Part shown: one piece after another, positions 47,008 through 58,647 of the stretch
Numbering within the stretch: the stretch's first letter is position 1
Layout of the letters: each line of letters opens with the position of its first letter
From: Areca catechu
Lineage: Eukaryota; Streptophyta; Magnoliopsida; Arecales; Arecaceae
Direction of reading: 5' to 3'
Assembly: GCA_021397845.1 (NCBI GenBank)
Contig: CM038039.1
Location: 174,876,526 to 174,940,525, forward strand
Length of the DNA: 64,000 nucleotides
The notes under the pieces: generated by a model
The model's input: only the letters and a program-made list of their open reading frames with translations
Databases searched by the model: none
What the model was told of the DNA's origin: nothing
Position numbers and translations under genes: made by a program

Positions 47008-48186
47008 AGAGTCCGGTAACCTTTCTTTATTTTGAGTCCAAAAGAATCATGTAAGTCGAGTCCATGTTGGGTCCTGTAATCTTTTTTTTGAGTCCAAAAT
47101 AATCATGTAAGTCGAGTCCATGTCGGGTCTAGTCTTAGTCCAATCCAAATGGGTCAACTAGCATCAAGCCTAAAGAAGACTCACAATGTATACCCCAAAT
47201 CAAGACCAAAGCCAACTCAATTGGGGACCACATGCCACATCACTTGCGCCACCTCAACTTGGGACCACATGCCACGTCAAGAGGGGACCACATGCCACCT
47301 CACACGCCACCTCACCACAAGAGGGTGCCATCCCAAGTTCAAATTCAAGGAAGTTGGCCAAGGAGGATTTCAAGCAAGAAAATCAGCCCTCTCCCCTTAT
47401 ATTACTCCACTTGTTTAGGGATTTGAATTTTCAAAATTTGTAAGGCTTTATTTAAAGCCTTGGATGCCCCTTGTAAAGAATTGATGAGTGAATACAAATT
47501 TCCAGCACTTTTCTATGTGTTTCTATGTGCCTATGTGGATCTTTGTGCCTAAGTGAACCTCTTCCTCTCCTCCACCATTTCTTCTCCCTAATCCTTCTCT
47601 TTTACTCTTCATCTTCCAAGCAATCCTCTTCCTTCAAAGCGAATTAAGGACATCCTCTCAAGAAGAAGATCAACACCAACACAAGCTTCCACCATGGCGC
47701 CAAGGATCATTTCCAACAAACTCTCCTTTTGAGTTCCATCAATCTTCTCACTTTTAATTAAGTTTCTAATCATCTTGGTTTCTTTGTTGCAGGGTTCTCT
47801 AGGCTCCAGATCCAAGAGGAAGGATTACTTGCTACAAACCAGAAAGTTAGAAGGCCCATCTTATGTGGTATGATCTTTCATTTGAGAACCTTAAGAGTGA
47901 ATCCCTTGTGCTTGAGATTTCAATGCTTGAACTCCTAGTATTTTAAGATCGGGATCATTAAATAGGGCTAGCTTGACTTGTGTGCGAATTCTAATCTTGT
48001 CCTATTTCTTTAAGATTTTGATAGTCCTCCTAGCTGGGTTTAAGTATAAGCATTTAGGGTTTCTTATTTAGATCTCCTTGATCTTATATGTTGAATCACT
48101 CATATGCAAGTAGGAATTGCTAGTTAAATTTTGGTTAATCTCCTTTAGAGTTACATGTTTGCATCCTCATCATGCATATCACACCA
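46935..48186 (+). repeat. Chromovirus 3' LTR
   Basis: 1252 bp, the same length as the 5' LTR. By eye I found four substitutions between them (near 46986, 47015, 47085 and 48049) and no indel. It includes the end of the pol frame. Confidence 0.95.
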
Positions 48187-48574
48187 AATCCTTTGGCAAA
48201 AAGGAGCTCAACAGAGTCACATTCAATGAGATGTCACACATCCCACTTGTAGATCATATCAGTGTCACCACACTCCTTTAGTTAAGAGGACAACCAAATG
48301 ATGTGAACCATAACAACCTACACTTGATACATTGCCGTCCAGTTCAATATATCCTTTGGTTGTGAACCTTTTTAAAGGACCACTCGATATATCCTCTCTA
48401 TATCGGAGTCAGTGCAGTTCTAATGACTTCATCACATAAATAGAGTTCATTACAGGGAACTGAATAATGTGATGCGTTGCCAAAATAAAGTTTTATTAAT
48501 TCATATACAAATTACAATACTGAGCACAACCACTTACAGCCTAGGTGATTGGCTTTAGGACCTAATTCCCAACA
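48187..48574 (-). repeat. H2 5' LTR, distal part with target duplication
   Basis: AATCC (48187-48191) duplicates 39633-39637. The remainder completes the H2 LTR and ends CCTAATTCCCAACA; bases 48575-48579 (CCAAA) duplicate 34518-34522. It matches 57010-57391 in C3. Confidence 0.9.
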
Positions 48575-49539
48575 CCAAACTCCTTGATTGTTTCATCAAA
48601 GTGGATGTTCCAACTCCTCGAAGCTTTCTTTAATCTATAAATGGACTTTCTTAGCTTGCATACTTGGTTTGATCTCCCACTTAAGACAAAATTCTCTGGC
48701 TATGTCATACAGACTTCTTCCTCAAGATTTCCATTAAGGAAAGCAGTCTTTACATCTATCTGCCAGATTTCAAAATCACGGTATGTTGCTATAGCAAGCA
48801 ATATCTTAATGGACTTGAGCATGGCTACTGGTGAAAAGGTTTCATCATAGTCAATACCATGTTTTTGTCTAAAACCTTTTGCCACCAGCCTAGCCTTGTA
48901 GGTCTCTACTTGACCATTTACTCCTATCTTCTTCTTGAAGACCCATTTACACCCTATTGGGTTAATTCCTTCAGGTGGATCTACTAAGGTCTAAACCTAA
49001 TTGGAATACATGGTGTCCATTTCAGACTTCATGGCATCCAGCCATTTATCAGAGTCTCCACTCATGATAGCTTTTGAATAGGTCACGGGATCATCATCCT
49101 GTATGATACTGGCTTCATTATCATTCCCAATGACAAAACCATATATGAGATGTGCACTTTGTAGTCTCTCTGACCTACGGAGAGGAGGTGTGTGTTGTGG
49201 TTGTTCTTGAACCTTAGGAATATCTGGTTAAGGTATTACTTCAGGTATAGGTTGAACTTCTTCAAGTTCAAATATCCTCTCATTACCCTTTTCTTAAATA
49301 AACTCCTTTTCCAGGAATGTGGCATGCCTACTGACAAAGACCTTATGCTCAGTAGGATGGTAGAAAAGGTAACCCATACCTTCTTTCGGATATCATACAA
49401 ACCTGCACTTGTCAGTGCTAGCACTTAGCTTATGTCCAAAAACATTCCTGACATAAGCAAGGTAACCCCAAATCTTAAAATATTTAAGATTTGGCCTTTT
49501 TCCTTTTCATAATTCATATGGAGTGCTCTTAACAGCCTT
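48575..49539 (-). pseudogene. H1 RT N-terminal half and integrase C-terminus
   Basis: Minus strand. From the right: integrase C-terminal domain (KYFKIWGYLAYVRNVFGHKL), a variable linker (HTPPLRRSERLQ), then RT with DPVTYSKAIMSGDSDKWLDAM, CKWVFKKKIGVNGQVETYKARLVAKG and DETFSPVAMLKSIKILLAIA (48700-48885), and KASRSWNIHFDETIKEFG at the H2 junction. Few stops are present (for example near 48998 and 49300). The remainder of RT is at 33446-34522. The AMLKSI and KTAFLNGNLEEE motifs fit Angela-like copia. Confidence 0.88.
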
Positions 49540-50133
49540 TCATGGCACCATATTTAGTATGTGAGTAATAGTCTCTAGGGCATAACCCCAGAAGGATATT
49601 AGAAGATTTGTGAAGCACATCATAGACCGTACCATGTCAAATAAGGTTCCGTTCCTCCTTTCTGCTACACCATTTACCTGTAGCGTATATGGAGGGGTCC
49701 ATTCAGAGAGAATTCCTTTATCTTTAAGATGATCAAGAAATTCACTAGACAAGTATTCTCCTTCTCTATCAGATTGAAGGATTTTAATACTATAACCAAT
49801 TTGTTTCTTAACCATACTTTGATACTTTTTGAATTTTTCAAAGGCTTTGGACTTGTGATTCATAAGATGCACATATCCAAACCTTGATAAATCATCAGTA
49901 AAACTAATGAAATAAGAGTATCTGCCTCTAGCCTGGGTTGTCATCAGACCACACACATCTGTGTGTACTAAGCCTAACAACTCAATTGCCCTATCTCCAT
50001 GTCCAGTGAATGGAGATTTGGTCATCTTATCCATGAGACAGGACTCACAAATTCCTAATGATTCATGATCAAAAGGTTCAACAAAGTTTTCTTTGTATAA
50101 CTTGCTTATCCTAGACTCACTAATATAACCCAA
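49540..50133 (-). CDS. H1 integrase core
   Basis: Open frame of 197 codons. Visible are ICESCLMDKMTKSPF (second half of the zinc finger), the catalytic D in HTDVCGLM, D in LQSDREGEYL and E in NGVAERRNGTL, with FTDDLSRFGYV between. All three catalytic residues are kept and the stretch has no stop. It would be part of the H1 polyprotein; the ATG at 50133 is only the first Met in the open stretch. The best preserved part of H1. Confidence 0.87.
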   Translation of the reverse strand: MGYISESRISKLYKENFVEPFDHESLGICESCLMDKMTKSPFTGHGDRAIELLGLVHTDVCGLMTTQARGRYSYFISFTDDLSRFGYVHLMNHKSKAFEKFKKYQSMVKKQIGYSIKILQSDREGEYLSSEFLDHLKDKGILSEWTPPYTLQVNGVAERRNGTLFDMVRSMMCFTNLLISFWGYALETITHILNMVP

Positions 50134-50175
50134 ATGGTAATTCCAGAGATATGTGACATTTATATCATCTCTTTT

Positions 50176-50656
50176 TCACTTCTTGTTTTCAACAAGCATA
50201 ACTTCATCATTAAGTGATAGAATCAAAAGACCATTAACAAATGTACCACAATGAAAGAACTTCTTTGAAAAGAAGATCGAGCACCCATGTTTTGAAATAT
50301 TTATTTTATAACCTTGTTTTAACAACAAAGGTACAGAAATAATATTCTTTATAATGTTGGGTACATAGTAACAATCTTTTAATTCAAGAATATTGCCCGA
50401 TGGCAATAACATCAGATGGTGCAATAGCTTTAGCATGAATGGGATCACCACTCATGCCAAACAGCTCGAAGTCACCCTTCTTTAAGCTTCTGGATCTCTG
50501 TAACCCCTGCAATGACTTGTGGATATGTGACCCACATGCGGTATCCAATATCCATTTATCAGAAGCTGAAGAACTTAATGATAATTTTGTTTGTATCATG
50601 TACAAACTTTTCGATGCATCTTCAACATCCTGCTTCTGACTTGCATGATATAACAT
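50176..50656 (-). pseudogene. H1 protease and GAG-pre-integrase region
   Basis: Two overlapping frames (50384-50656 and 50176-50451) that together cover the copia protease. WILDTACGSHI carries the catalytic Asp at about 50540, followed by KKGDFELFGMSG. After a frameshift near 50400-50440 it continues with LPSGNILELKDCYYVPNIIKNIISV and the GAG-pre-integrase start. The frame is broken only once. Confidence 0.82.
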
Positions 50657-50944
50657 GCAATTCTTCTTCCAGTGACCTTGCTTTCCACAGTGATAGCAAG
50701 TTCCACCAGCAGAGGACTTCCTTGCCTTTTTCTTTTTCTAGAAGCTACTCTTAGGGTTCCTTTCTCTCTTTGAACCCTTCTTAGTAGCATCCTCTCCAAC
50801 CAAATCTAGGTCAGGAGTATCAAGGATATAGGTAATTTTCTCCTGAGCTAATATAATTCTCAGGTTCCTTAACCAATCCACATAATTCAGATCAGTCAAC
50901 TAATTGGCATCCAAGATGCCCTGCAGTGAAAGAGTAGAAGCCAT
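50657..50944 (-). pseudogene. H1 gag, internally deleted
   Basis: ATG complement at 50942-50944 gives MASTLSLQGILDAN, a stop, then NYVDWLRNLRIILAQEKITYILDTP, the first part of a UBN2-type gag. This jumps directly to a basic linker and zinc knuckle (CYHCGKQGHWKKNC, about 50670-50710). Roughly the middle half of gag is missing compared with the 278-codon gag of C3. The knuckle itself is intact. Confidence 0.8.
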
Positions 50945-52374
50945 AATATAATAATCTATAGTAAGTAAAGAACAACTATAAGCAAACCACTCATGATGAT
51001 ATTTGCAATTAGATAAGGACTTTTGCATATAATTGTGTCTCCCACTATTTTCTATTGAATACCATAACCCTTAACTATGGTAAGTGGAAAACCCTCCCAG
51101 GGCTTCCTTAGTGGGGTTGAGATCTCAATTACTTATAAATGCCTTGTGTGTACACAACAAACACTTATAAGTTCAAGGATAGGAAATGACCCTTTCCAAT
51201 TGCATCCCTTGCAATTCTCAACTTAACTTTTACCTCTAAGACACTTATAGCCTTATGTGTGCACAACAAACCATAATGTCTTAGTGTAGTCGGACCCTTC
51301 ATTTCTTTATAGCCATGATTTAATAATGTTTTCCTTGTGTGTACATAACAAAGCAACATTATCAGTCATGCTATAAAGCACTAAGTTTACCAAGATAAAT
51401 TTTATACCAAACACTAGGGCAAGCCTTGTGTGTACACAACAAACCTACTATAGTGTTGATATAGATTTGGCTTAGCATGAAGGAAGGCAATGTGTAGTGT
51501 GCTTAATCACTTAGCATTTTCAATTTAGGGTTTAGATATGACCAAATTGGCCAGGTAAGTGGAAGAGATGAGGGTGTCCTCCCGTTGCTTTTCTTAGACA
51601 TCAATTAAATTGGCCAGGTAAGTAAACATAACAAATTAAAAATCTCATTTCCTTTACCTTCCCAGAACCACTTGCCGAGACACCAATTGGCTAATCATAC
51701 CCTAATTGGATTTGCATCATGATTAACTTACACTACGACTAAATATGATTTTTATGAGGGCTTTGATAGTCTCTAACACATCCTAATATAGACTTAATCA
51801 TGTCAACCTAACATTCATGACATCATAAAACCTAACATTCATGACAGCATAATGTATTCATAACCATTCACATATGACATGAAATTTATTCCATCATTCG
51901 ACCATATTAACCCTAATATGCATACCGTAAGAATGGTTATAATATGAATCCATTCACCTCACTTGTTCATGAGATATGGCCTCAGTGGCACCCCTACACA
52001 CCATAGAAGATCCCATTGAATGGAAAAAATGGGTCATGAAATCCTATTTAACTCCAATGATCAGACGGCCAAGGTGACTAACCCAATCCGAAGCAGTTAC
52101 TAGGATATAATACATTTCAAATATGTGATTAAACTAATCATGCATAGAATCATATAATTATTTAATAGCATGCACCATACTTGATAATATGCATTATCAT
52201 ATAATCTTTCAATAGTATGCATCATACTATGATTTATATATATGATCATATTATCCTTCAATATATAATTGAAGCCTATTTAGTGGCATGCATCAAAATA
52301 TGATTCCCATATATGATCAAATTCACTATCATATAAGCAAAATTAATGGACCATTAATTGAATGAAATAAGAGG
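50945..52374 (-). other. H1 leader with four copies of a 20-nt motif
   Basis: Non-coding. CCTTGTGTGTACACAACAAA occurs at 51142-51161 and 51424-51443, and with changes at 51251-51270 and 51333-51352. Two TTGGCCAGGTAAGT blocks occur at 51552 and 51612. Function unknown. Confidence 0.75.
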
Positions 52375-52386
52375 GCTCTGATACCA
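52375..52386 (-). promoter_or_regulatory. H1 primer-binding site
   Basis: GCTCTGATACCA, complement of the Met-tRNA primer site; the LTR begins at 52388. Confidence 0.92.
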
Positions 52387-52387
52387 C

Positions 52388-54981
52388 TATTAGGTTTCTA
52401 GGGTTTCGATGGCACAGCAGAACAATGGATTTCAAAAAATTTCTTTCTTGAAACTCCAAACAACTTCAAACCCTAAGCCCAAGATCCCTCATTCATTACA
52501 ATTAACAAGTCATGCAATTAGGGTTTGGAAAAATACCTGGAATGCTAATTCCTTATTCTTTCCACTAGGAACACAAGTGCATGCCCTCCAGAGGTGATCC
52601 ACACAGGAATGGAACCTAGGAAGTACTCCTTAGTAGGTCGCTTAAATCAATAGGACTTTTCTGATGGCCTTTCTTTTTTGGCAACCTCTTCTTTCTTGCT
52701 CAGACCCTTGCCCTCCAATAGAGCATTCTGAGCCCTCTACAAATCCTTTCTTCACTCACTTTTCCACTTCCTAAATCTCTTCCTAAACCCTTGTCTTAAA
52801 ATGGTGGACTTGTCTTATGACAAGACCTAAACTCTAATAAGAGATGGAAGTGACAAGGTAGAGTGTGAATGTAAGAATGCATGAAAGAATGGATTTTGTG
52901 ATGCACTTCGACCAAAACACCGAAGACTATAAATAAAAGATGAAGAAGCGCCAATGATGGCTCTTCATTAGCCTTTGATCTGTCTATCAACAGATCAAAT
53001 AAGACCCTTCATTAAGAAAGAGTCTTATCTTGAAGCATCTTGACTCTTCCTACACCAAAGGCCATAACCCTTCCTGTGATGAAAGACTTCTCCTGATGGT
53101 TGGCCATTTGTCCTCATGCCATATGGCATTTAAATGGTTGATAGGGGTCTTAAGATGGCATGGAAACAGACTTATCCAAGAGTCAAGTTCCTTCATTAAG
53201 AAGGACTCTTGTATTTAAAATGTTGCGGAAACTTAGTGAAGGGTCACAACCCTTCACTTGCATGCTCCATTTAATTTCACCGCCCATCCCTTCTTGCAAC
53301 CAGTAATAAGCTAGGACAAATATGCATGGGATTAGGTTAGGGATGCCATGTTTCATCTTGAAACAACTCCCCTAAGCAGAAGGACTCTAGGTCATTTTCT
53401 GCACGTCAATTATAAAGAGTCACAACTCTTCACTTGTGCGCCACCTTTCTCCATGCCATTTCCCATCTTTGACCAGTCAAAGGTCATGCAATATGGGTGT
53501 CATATGAAAGGGGATAAAGTGTAGTTTATCACCTTTCGAGTGATCAACAAGCAGAAGGACTCTTTGTCTTTCTGCTCCCCTTTGATTGTCGACCATTTCT
53601 TTTGGCACCAAGAGTCCCATGCCCTTGGGACTCTTGGTATTTGGCATATAAAATGTCCAAAAATTATTAGATAAATTCTGATAATTCCATCCCACATAGA
53701 ACTCAACCTAATTTAGGTCTCCCATAAATTGCTTAGTCATTTAGCAACCTTTTAGACCTAATTCAATTAGGTTAGGAGTTAGGTTAGCATACACATACTA
53801 GTGTGTAATCTAGCTAACCAATTAGAATCCCATGATCCTAATAAAATGCCAATTGACTTCCTAGGTCAATTCCCAAATTTGTGTGATCCTTTGGGTTCCA
53901 CATCTAGCTAGCAGTAGGTCTAGGTCTAAGTTAATTTGATCCAATCGAATCCGATTTGACCTAACTAGGTGAAATTGAGCTGACCTAAGTTGCCAATTCG
54001 AACCAGCTTTGGAATTGACTCATAAATTCAATCCAATTGATTCATGAAAACCCACAATACATGATTCACATCTAGCAACGTATCATACCTACCTAAAAGA
54101 TGAGAAATTTGGTAGAAAGTACCAAAATACCTTTCAGCAAAATGTTACCATGTAATTCAATCCTTCGATCTTCCTGTATTTCGATTAAGTGATGGGCATG
54201 GATAAATGTCAAACCCTAGCACTTAATCATTTTGAATCTCAATTCGATAATGAAGACTCGATCAATAAAAGATTAAAAATCATATCTAATCTCATCTTGC
54301 TTTAATTAAAGACTTCCTGAGTCATCATTCGAAGAGATTACACTGGATAACTTCTCCACTTACTAGGAGTGATCGATTCCTTGCTAACCTACTGATTACC
54401 TTTATACAAAATCCACCATATACAGAAATACCATGTACATGACTTAATTTCCATGAGTGAGTATGCACCAAAATATGGGTTCATATGCATAAGATACTAT
54501 GGTAGTCTCTGGTCTAAGGATCACATGCACAACTCCCATTAAGAGAACATTTTTTTGACAAGTAAATTAGACTTCCATTTGATGCTCTCTTATTAGATCA
54601 ATTCAATGGACTCATAATCTAATGAGCACCCACATCCTTGTATTACTGTCTCTACATAAGTTGTTGTGAGACCAACCATCCTCTCCATCGAGCATTCATA
54701 GGATGTGCTAGTCTTTCCGGATTCATCGATCCCTGAATCAATTATCCAATGACTAGGAACATTTTAGATTAGGATTTATAGGAACTTAGGTCTCACCGTT
54801 ATGATCTCCATCATAACCCTAATTTCATTGCCCTAACCTATGGGGTTCATCATAATCTTGATAAGATGCAGCAGTATGATGAATCAAAAGATGCCTTTTA
54901 TTGATAAATAATATCATACATGAGTTGGAAGATCATAGAAATGCACTTACAATGATAGGCTTTCATGCAACCATTCTTTCA
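52388..54981 (-). repeat. H1 5' LTR (2594 bp)
   Basis: Complete LTR from TATTAGGTTTC (mutated TG start) to CCATTCTTTCA. Matched by the split 3' LTR at 23959-24597 and 33075-33445 and by parts of 18837-22927. The short frames in it have no support. Confidence 0.9.
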
Positions 54982-54986
54982 GAAGG

Positions 54987-55066
54987 TTCACACTGGTCCA
55001 TAAATCTAGAAAAGCTTTTTCAATGTAGAAGTTTCCTATGACACAAGAAATAATAGGAGCTCCAGG
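54987..55066 (-). pseudogene. Athila-like gypsy protease, N-terminal half
   Basis: Minus strand: APIISCVIGNFYIEKAFLDL followed by WTSVN, the retroviral-type protease start around the active-site DLG, here DLW. The frame continues at 23958 downwards (LVYKLFGFEELKPT). It is cut on the right by copia C3 at 55067. Confidence 0.82.
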
Positions 55067-57391
55067 TGAAGGGAAACCAGTGCAAGGATGCCTACCGTAT
55101 GCATGCTACACTAGGGAGTATGTATTGCATAATTAAACTTTTTAAGCATGCATACGGAAAAACCTACTCATGCACATGATCTAACAATAACATGATGCAT
55201 GAAACTAAAACATAGGCATGTATAGGCAATTGCAATAATCATAAATAACATGATATAATCTAGATCTAAACATGCATAATTAATAAAAGGTAAATCACAT
55301 ACCTTGTAGAGCTTCCTTTAACAGCAAATCGACGCAGCTGGTTGAACTCCTTCAACAGCAAATCAGATCTACAACTGCAAGAAGAACAGAAGAGATAGAT
55401 CCAATCTCTTGAGGTGTCCAAATGCCCACCCTCTAGAGTATCCACACATGGGCTCTCACTGATCCAACTCCCGGATGGATGCTAGTCCTCCAGGAATCTA
55501 AAAATAGGTCATGGCAATATGGAGAAGGGTAATGCAAATCAAATATTCATGGACGGTCTTCTCCAAGACCGCCCTTACCCCACGCAGAGCACACAAAGGA
55601 AACAGCAAAGAACAGGAAAAGATTTCCCAGGACTCAAAACGAATTGTTTGCACTCAGAAATCCGTGCCAAACAACTCTCTCACACAAGCCTTGTTACTCC
55701 CTCTCTCGCATGCCCTGATTTCTTCCTGTGTTACTTCCCGTCACCCATCCTCACGGCCAGCAACCTAGATGAAATAAAATGAGGTGGAGAACACTGATAA
55801 AATCAGGGAAGTAATCGTGAGAGCCAGGAAGACATCGTGAGAAGAGTTAGGATTAAAACAAAACTCCTTTGAATGATTCTTGATCGGTTGGGGAAGCATG
55901 GGAACCGCAGGCTTGGAAGAATCAAATCGACTGAATCATCATGAAACAGGGAGGTCAAGCGGGAGAGAAACACCGAGAGACCCATCCAAATTGCTAAGCA
56001 AAGCATAATCTTTAGATCTTCCAAGCAACATCTGATCACCAATAGATCAAATCCCAATCAGGCGATAAAAACAGGGGAAGACCGAAAGCAAGGGAAAGCC
56101 ATCAAACCGGTGTTTATTTTTCTTTGAAATGCTGGGAGAAAATATGGTGAAAATAAACCAAGTTTAAAATGATTCAATAAACCCAGAAACCAGTTCAATA
56201 AAATTATGGCTGGGAGAATAAAAACTGTGTAATCATCACATGATATAAACTGGTTCAACAAAAACCCAAAATGGTTGATTAAAACCCCAGTCCGACCAAA
56301 CCCAATCAGTAAGAAAAATCGGGTCCAGTCCTGGTCTACCAGGAACAATTCCTAGTTAAGCCAAACCAATCTTGGTCGATCCAAATCAGAACAGATGGAC
56401 CAGAAAAAAATCCAATGTGTGCTCAATTAGACCATTTGACCTTAATACTGAAATGATTCTAATCCTTGATCGGCTCCCGGATCAGGTAGAAATCCTCTAT
56501 GGTGTGTGACCTCATAGGTTCGAACTTAAACGGTAGCACTGGAACACTTCCAGTACCAGCACAAGATACCATCTAGCAATGGATCCCGGTGTCCGGATAG
56601 GCCAAAGATGTGAGAGCAATCTATCGAACCTCTGGCATATGGTTACCGTATAATTCATCCCTTTGACCTCCAATGCTCAAGATGACCTAAGGTTAGACTG
56701 CCAACCCTAATTGAGTCAATCCACAACATGTCTCAACCTCGCAAGTCCAGTGACTCCTCACTAGAACTGCCCGATCGAGGATTTGCTAAATTGAGAAACT
56801 GTGAGACATTCAATCTAAACAATTTGGACAGGTCAATTCCATCTTGGTCACCACAGCTCCACAAGTACTTTCCTGTACCCAGAAACCTTCCATCACTATA
56901 TTAGAAATCCGGGTAATCTGGCACCAAAGCACAGGGAGTTGCTTGCAAGCTACCATGGTGACCTCAGGACGGAGGGACACATATACCCATATCCAATCGA
57001 GAGCAATCCTTTGGTAGAAAGGAGCTCCATGGAGTGACGTTCAATGAGATGTCACACATCCCACTTGCAGATCACATCAGTGTCACCACACTCCTTTGGT
57101 CAAGAGGACAACCAAACGAGGTGACCCACAACAACCTACACTTGATACATTGCCATCCTGTATAATGTATCCTTTGGTTGTGAACCTTTTTAAAGGACCA
57201 CTTGATATATCCTCTCTATATTGAAGTCAATGTAGTCCTAAGGACTTCATCACATAAATAGAGTTCATTACAGGGAAATGTATAATGTGATGAACTACCA
57301 AAATAAAATTTTATTAATTCATATACAAAATACAATACTAAGCACAACCACCTACACCTAGGCGATTGGCTTTGGGACACAATTCCCAACA
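55067..57391 (-). repeat. C3 3' LTR (2325 bp)
   Basis: TGAAGGGAAACCAGTGC...GGGACACAATTCCCAACA. It is followed by ACACCCACTTGTACT, the complement of the polypurine tract. Same family as the H2 LTR. Frames inside it (55511-56348) are not supported. Confidence 0.9.
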
Positions 57392-57404
57392 ACACCCACT
57401 TGTA

Positions 57405-58647
57405 CTAAAACCAATCATAATAGTATCTAATACCCATTTCCCTTTTACAATAGTCAAACTCTTTGATTCTGAGGGCTTTAGTGAAGGGGTAGGCCAGATT
57501 CTCCTTTCCATCGATCTTCATAAGATTGATGTCGCCTCGTTCCAGGATCTCTCGCACGAGGTGATAGCACCGCAGAATGTGCTTGGTATGGTGATGAGAT
57601 TTTGGCTCCTTAGCTTGAGCAATGGCTCCTGTGCTGTTACAATACATAGGGACAGGACCATCCAGGGAAGGTGCCCCCCTAGCTCTCCAAGGAACTTCTA
57701 CAACCACACATCTTCCTTTGCTGTATCTGATGTTGCAAAGTGCTCTACTTCGCATACCGAGTCTGCAACTATTGCCTGCTTGGAACTCTTCCAGCATATT
57801 GCTCCTCCATTTAGGGTAAACTAAAACCCTGACACACTCTTGCTGTCATCTCTATCTGACTAAAAACTGGAGTCAATATACTCCATAAGTTTCAAGTCAA
57901 GTTCTCCATAAATTAGCCATTGGTCCTTAGTATTTTTCAAATACTTTAGGATGGACTTAACCACCTTCCAATGCACCTCACCTGGGTCAGACTGGTATCT
58001 ACTCACTACTCCTAGTGAGTATGCCACATCTGGTCTAGTACATATCATAGCATATATGATAGAGTCCACTGCTGAAGCATAAGAAACTCTACTCATGTGC
58101 TCTCTTTCCTCAGGAGTTGTCACACAATCCTTCTTGGAATGAGTAATTCCAGAACCTATCAGGGATAGCCTTTCTTGGAATTCTCCATGCTGAATAGTTT
58201 CAGCACGGTATCAATGTACGTAGACTGGGACAATCCCAGAAGCCTCTTAGATCTATCTCTATAGATCTTCATACCCAATATGTAAGAAGCTTCACCCAAG
58301 ACCTTCATAGAGAACTGAGATGACAATCAGACCTTTATTCCTTGCAATGCTGTGATGTCATTCCCGATTAAGATAATGTCATCAACATACAGTACCAGGA
58401 ATACAATCATAGAACCATTAACCCACTAATAGATGCAGGGTTTCTCTCCATTCCTAACGAAGCCATATATTTTGATACACCTATCAAATCGCATGTTCCA
58501 ACTTCGAGATGCTTACTTGAGTCCATAAATGGACCTCTGCAATTTGCACACTTTTGACACATCTATGGATATGAACCCTTCAGGTTGTATCATATACACC
58601 TCCTCATCCAGCTCCTCATTCAGGAAAGTGGTTCAGAAATCCATCTG
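57405..58647 (-). pseudogene. C3 RT C-terminal part and RNase H
   Basis: Copia RT with an intact YVDD (58378-58389, in LVLYVDDIILIGND), LGEASYILGMKIYRDRSKRLLGLSQ, then CTRPDVAYSLGVVSRYQSDPG (57860-58123) and RNase H (57405-57797). In RNase H, MYCNSTGAIAQAKEPKSH shows an Asn where related elements, H1 included, have the catalytic Asp. Stops and frameshifts occur at about 58130, 57855 and 57730. Confidence 0.86.

Larger units (their letters stand above)
39638..48186 (+). mobile_element. Chromovirus (Ty3/gypsy), nearly complete and young
   Basis: 8549-bp element with both LTRs, PBS, gag, PR-RT-RH-IN-chromodomain, polypurine tract and target duplication AATCC (39633-39637, 48187-48191). The RT/IN style and C-terminal chromodomain place it among plant chromoviruses; CRM or Galadriel relatives seem closest, but I did not settle the clade. 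It is the latest insertion in its stack. Confidence 0.93.
34523..48574 (-). mobile_element. Copia element H2, pol-deleted, carrying a chromovirus
   Basis: Angela-like copia insertion flanked by CCAAA at 34518-34522 and 48575-48579. Order from the right on the minus strand: 5' LTR (48574 to 37829, interrupted by the chromovirus), PBS, leader, gag, then an abrupt jump into the first 889 bp of the 3' LTR. All of pol and about 1.3 kb of LTR are gone. Confidence 0.9.
23959..54981 (-). mobile_element. Copia element H1 with nested insertions
   Basis: Whole extent of H1, an Angela-like copia element read on the minus strand. GAAGG flanks it at 23954-23958 and 54982-54986. Its own sequence is 23959-24597, 33075-34522, 48575-54981. 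The rest is P1 (24598-33074) and H2 (34523-48574). Removing H1 joins the two halves of a gypsy protease in frame, which proves it as a single insertion. Confidence 0.9.

Noticed and set aside
51142..51443. Regularly spaced short repeats considered as a CRISPR-like array.
   Set aside because: Spacing is uneven (82-109 bp), copies vary, and the region is a plant retrotransposon leader.
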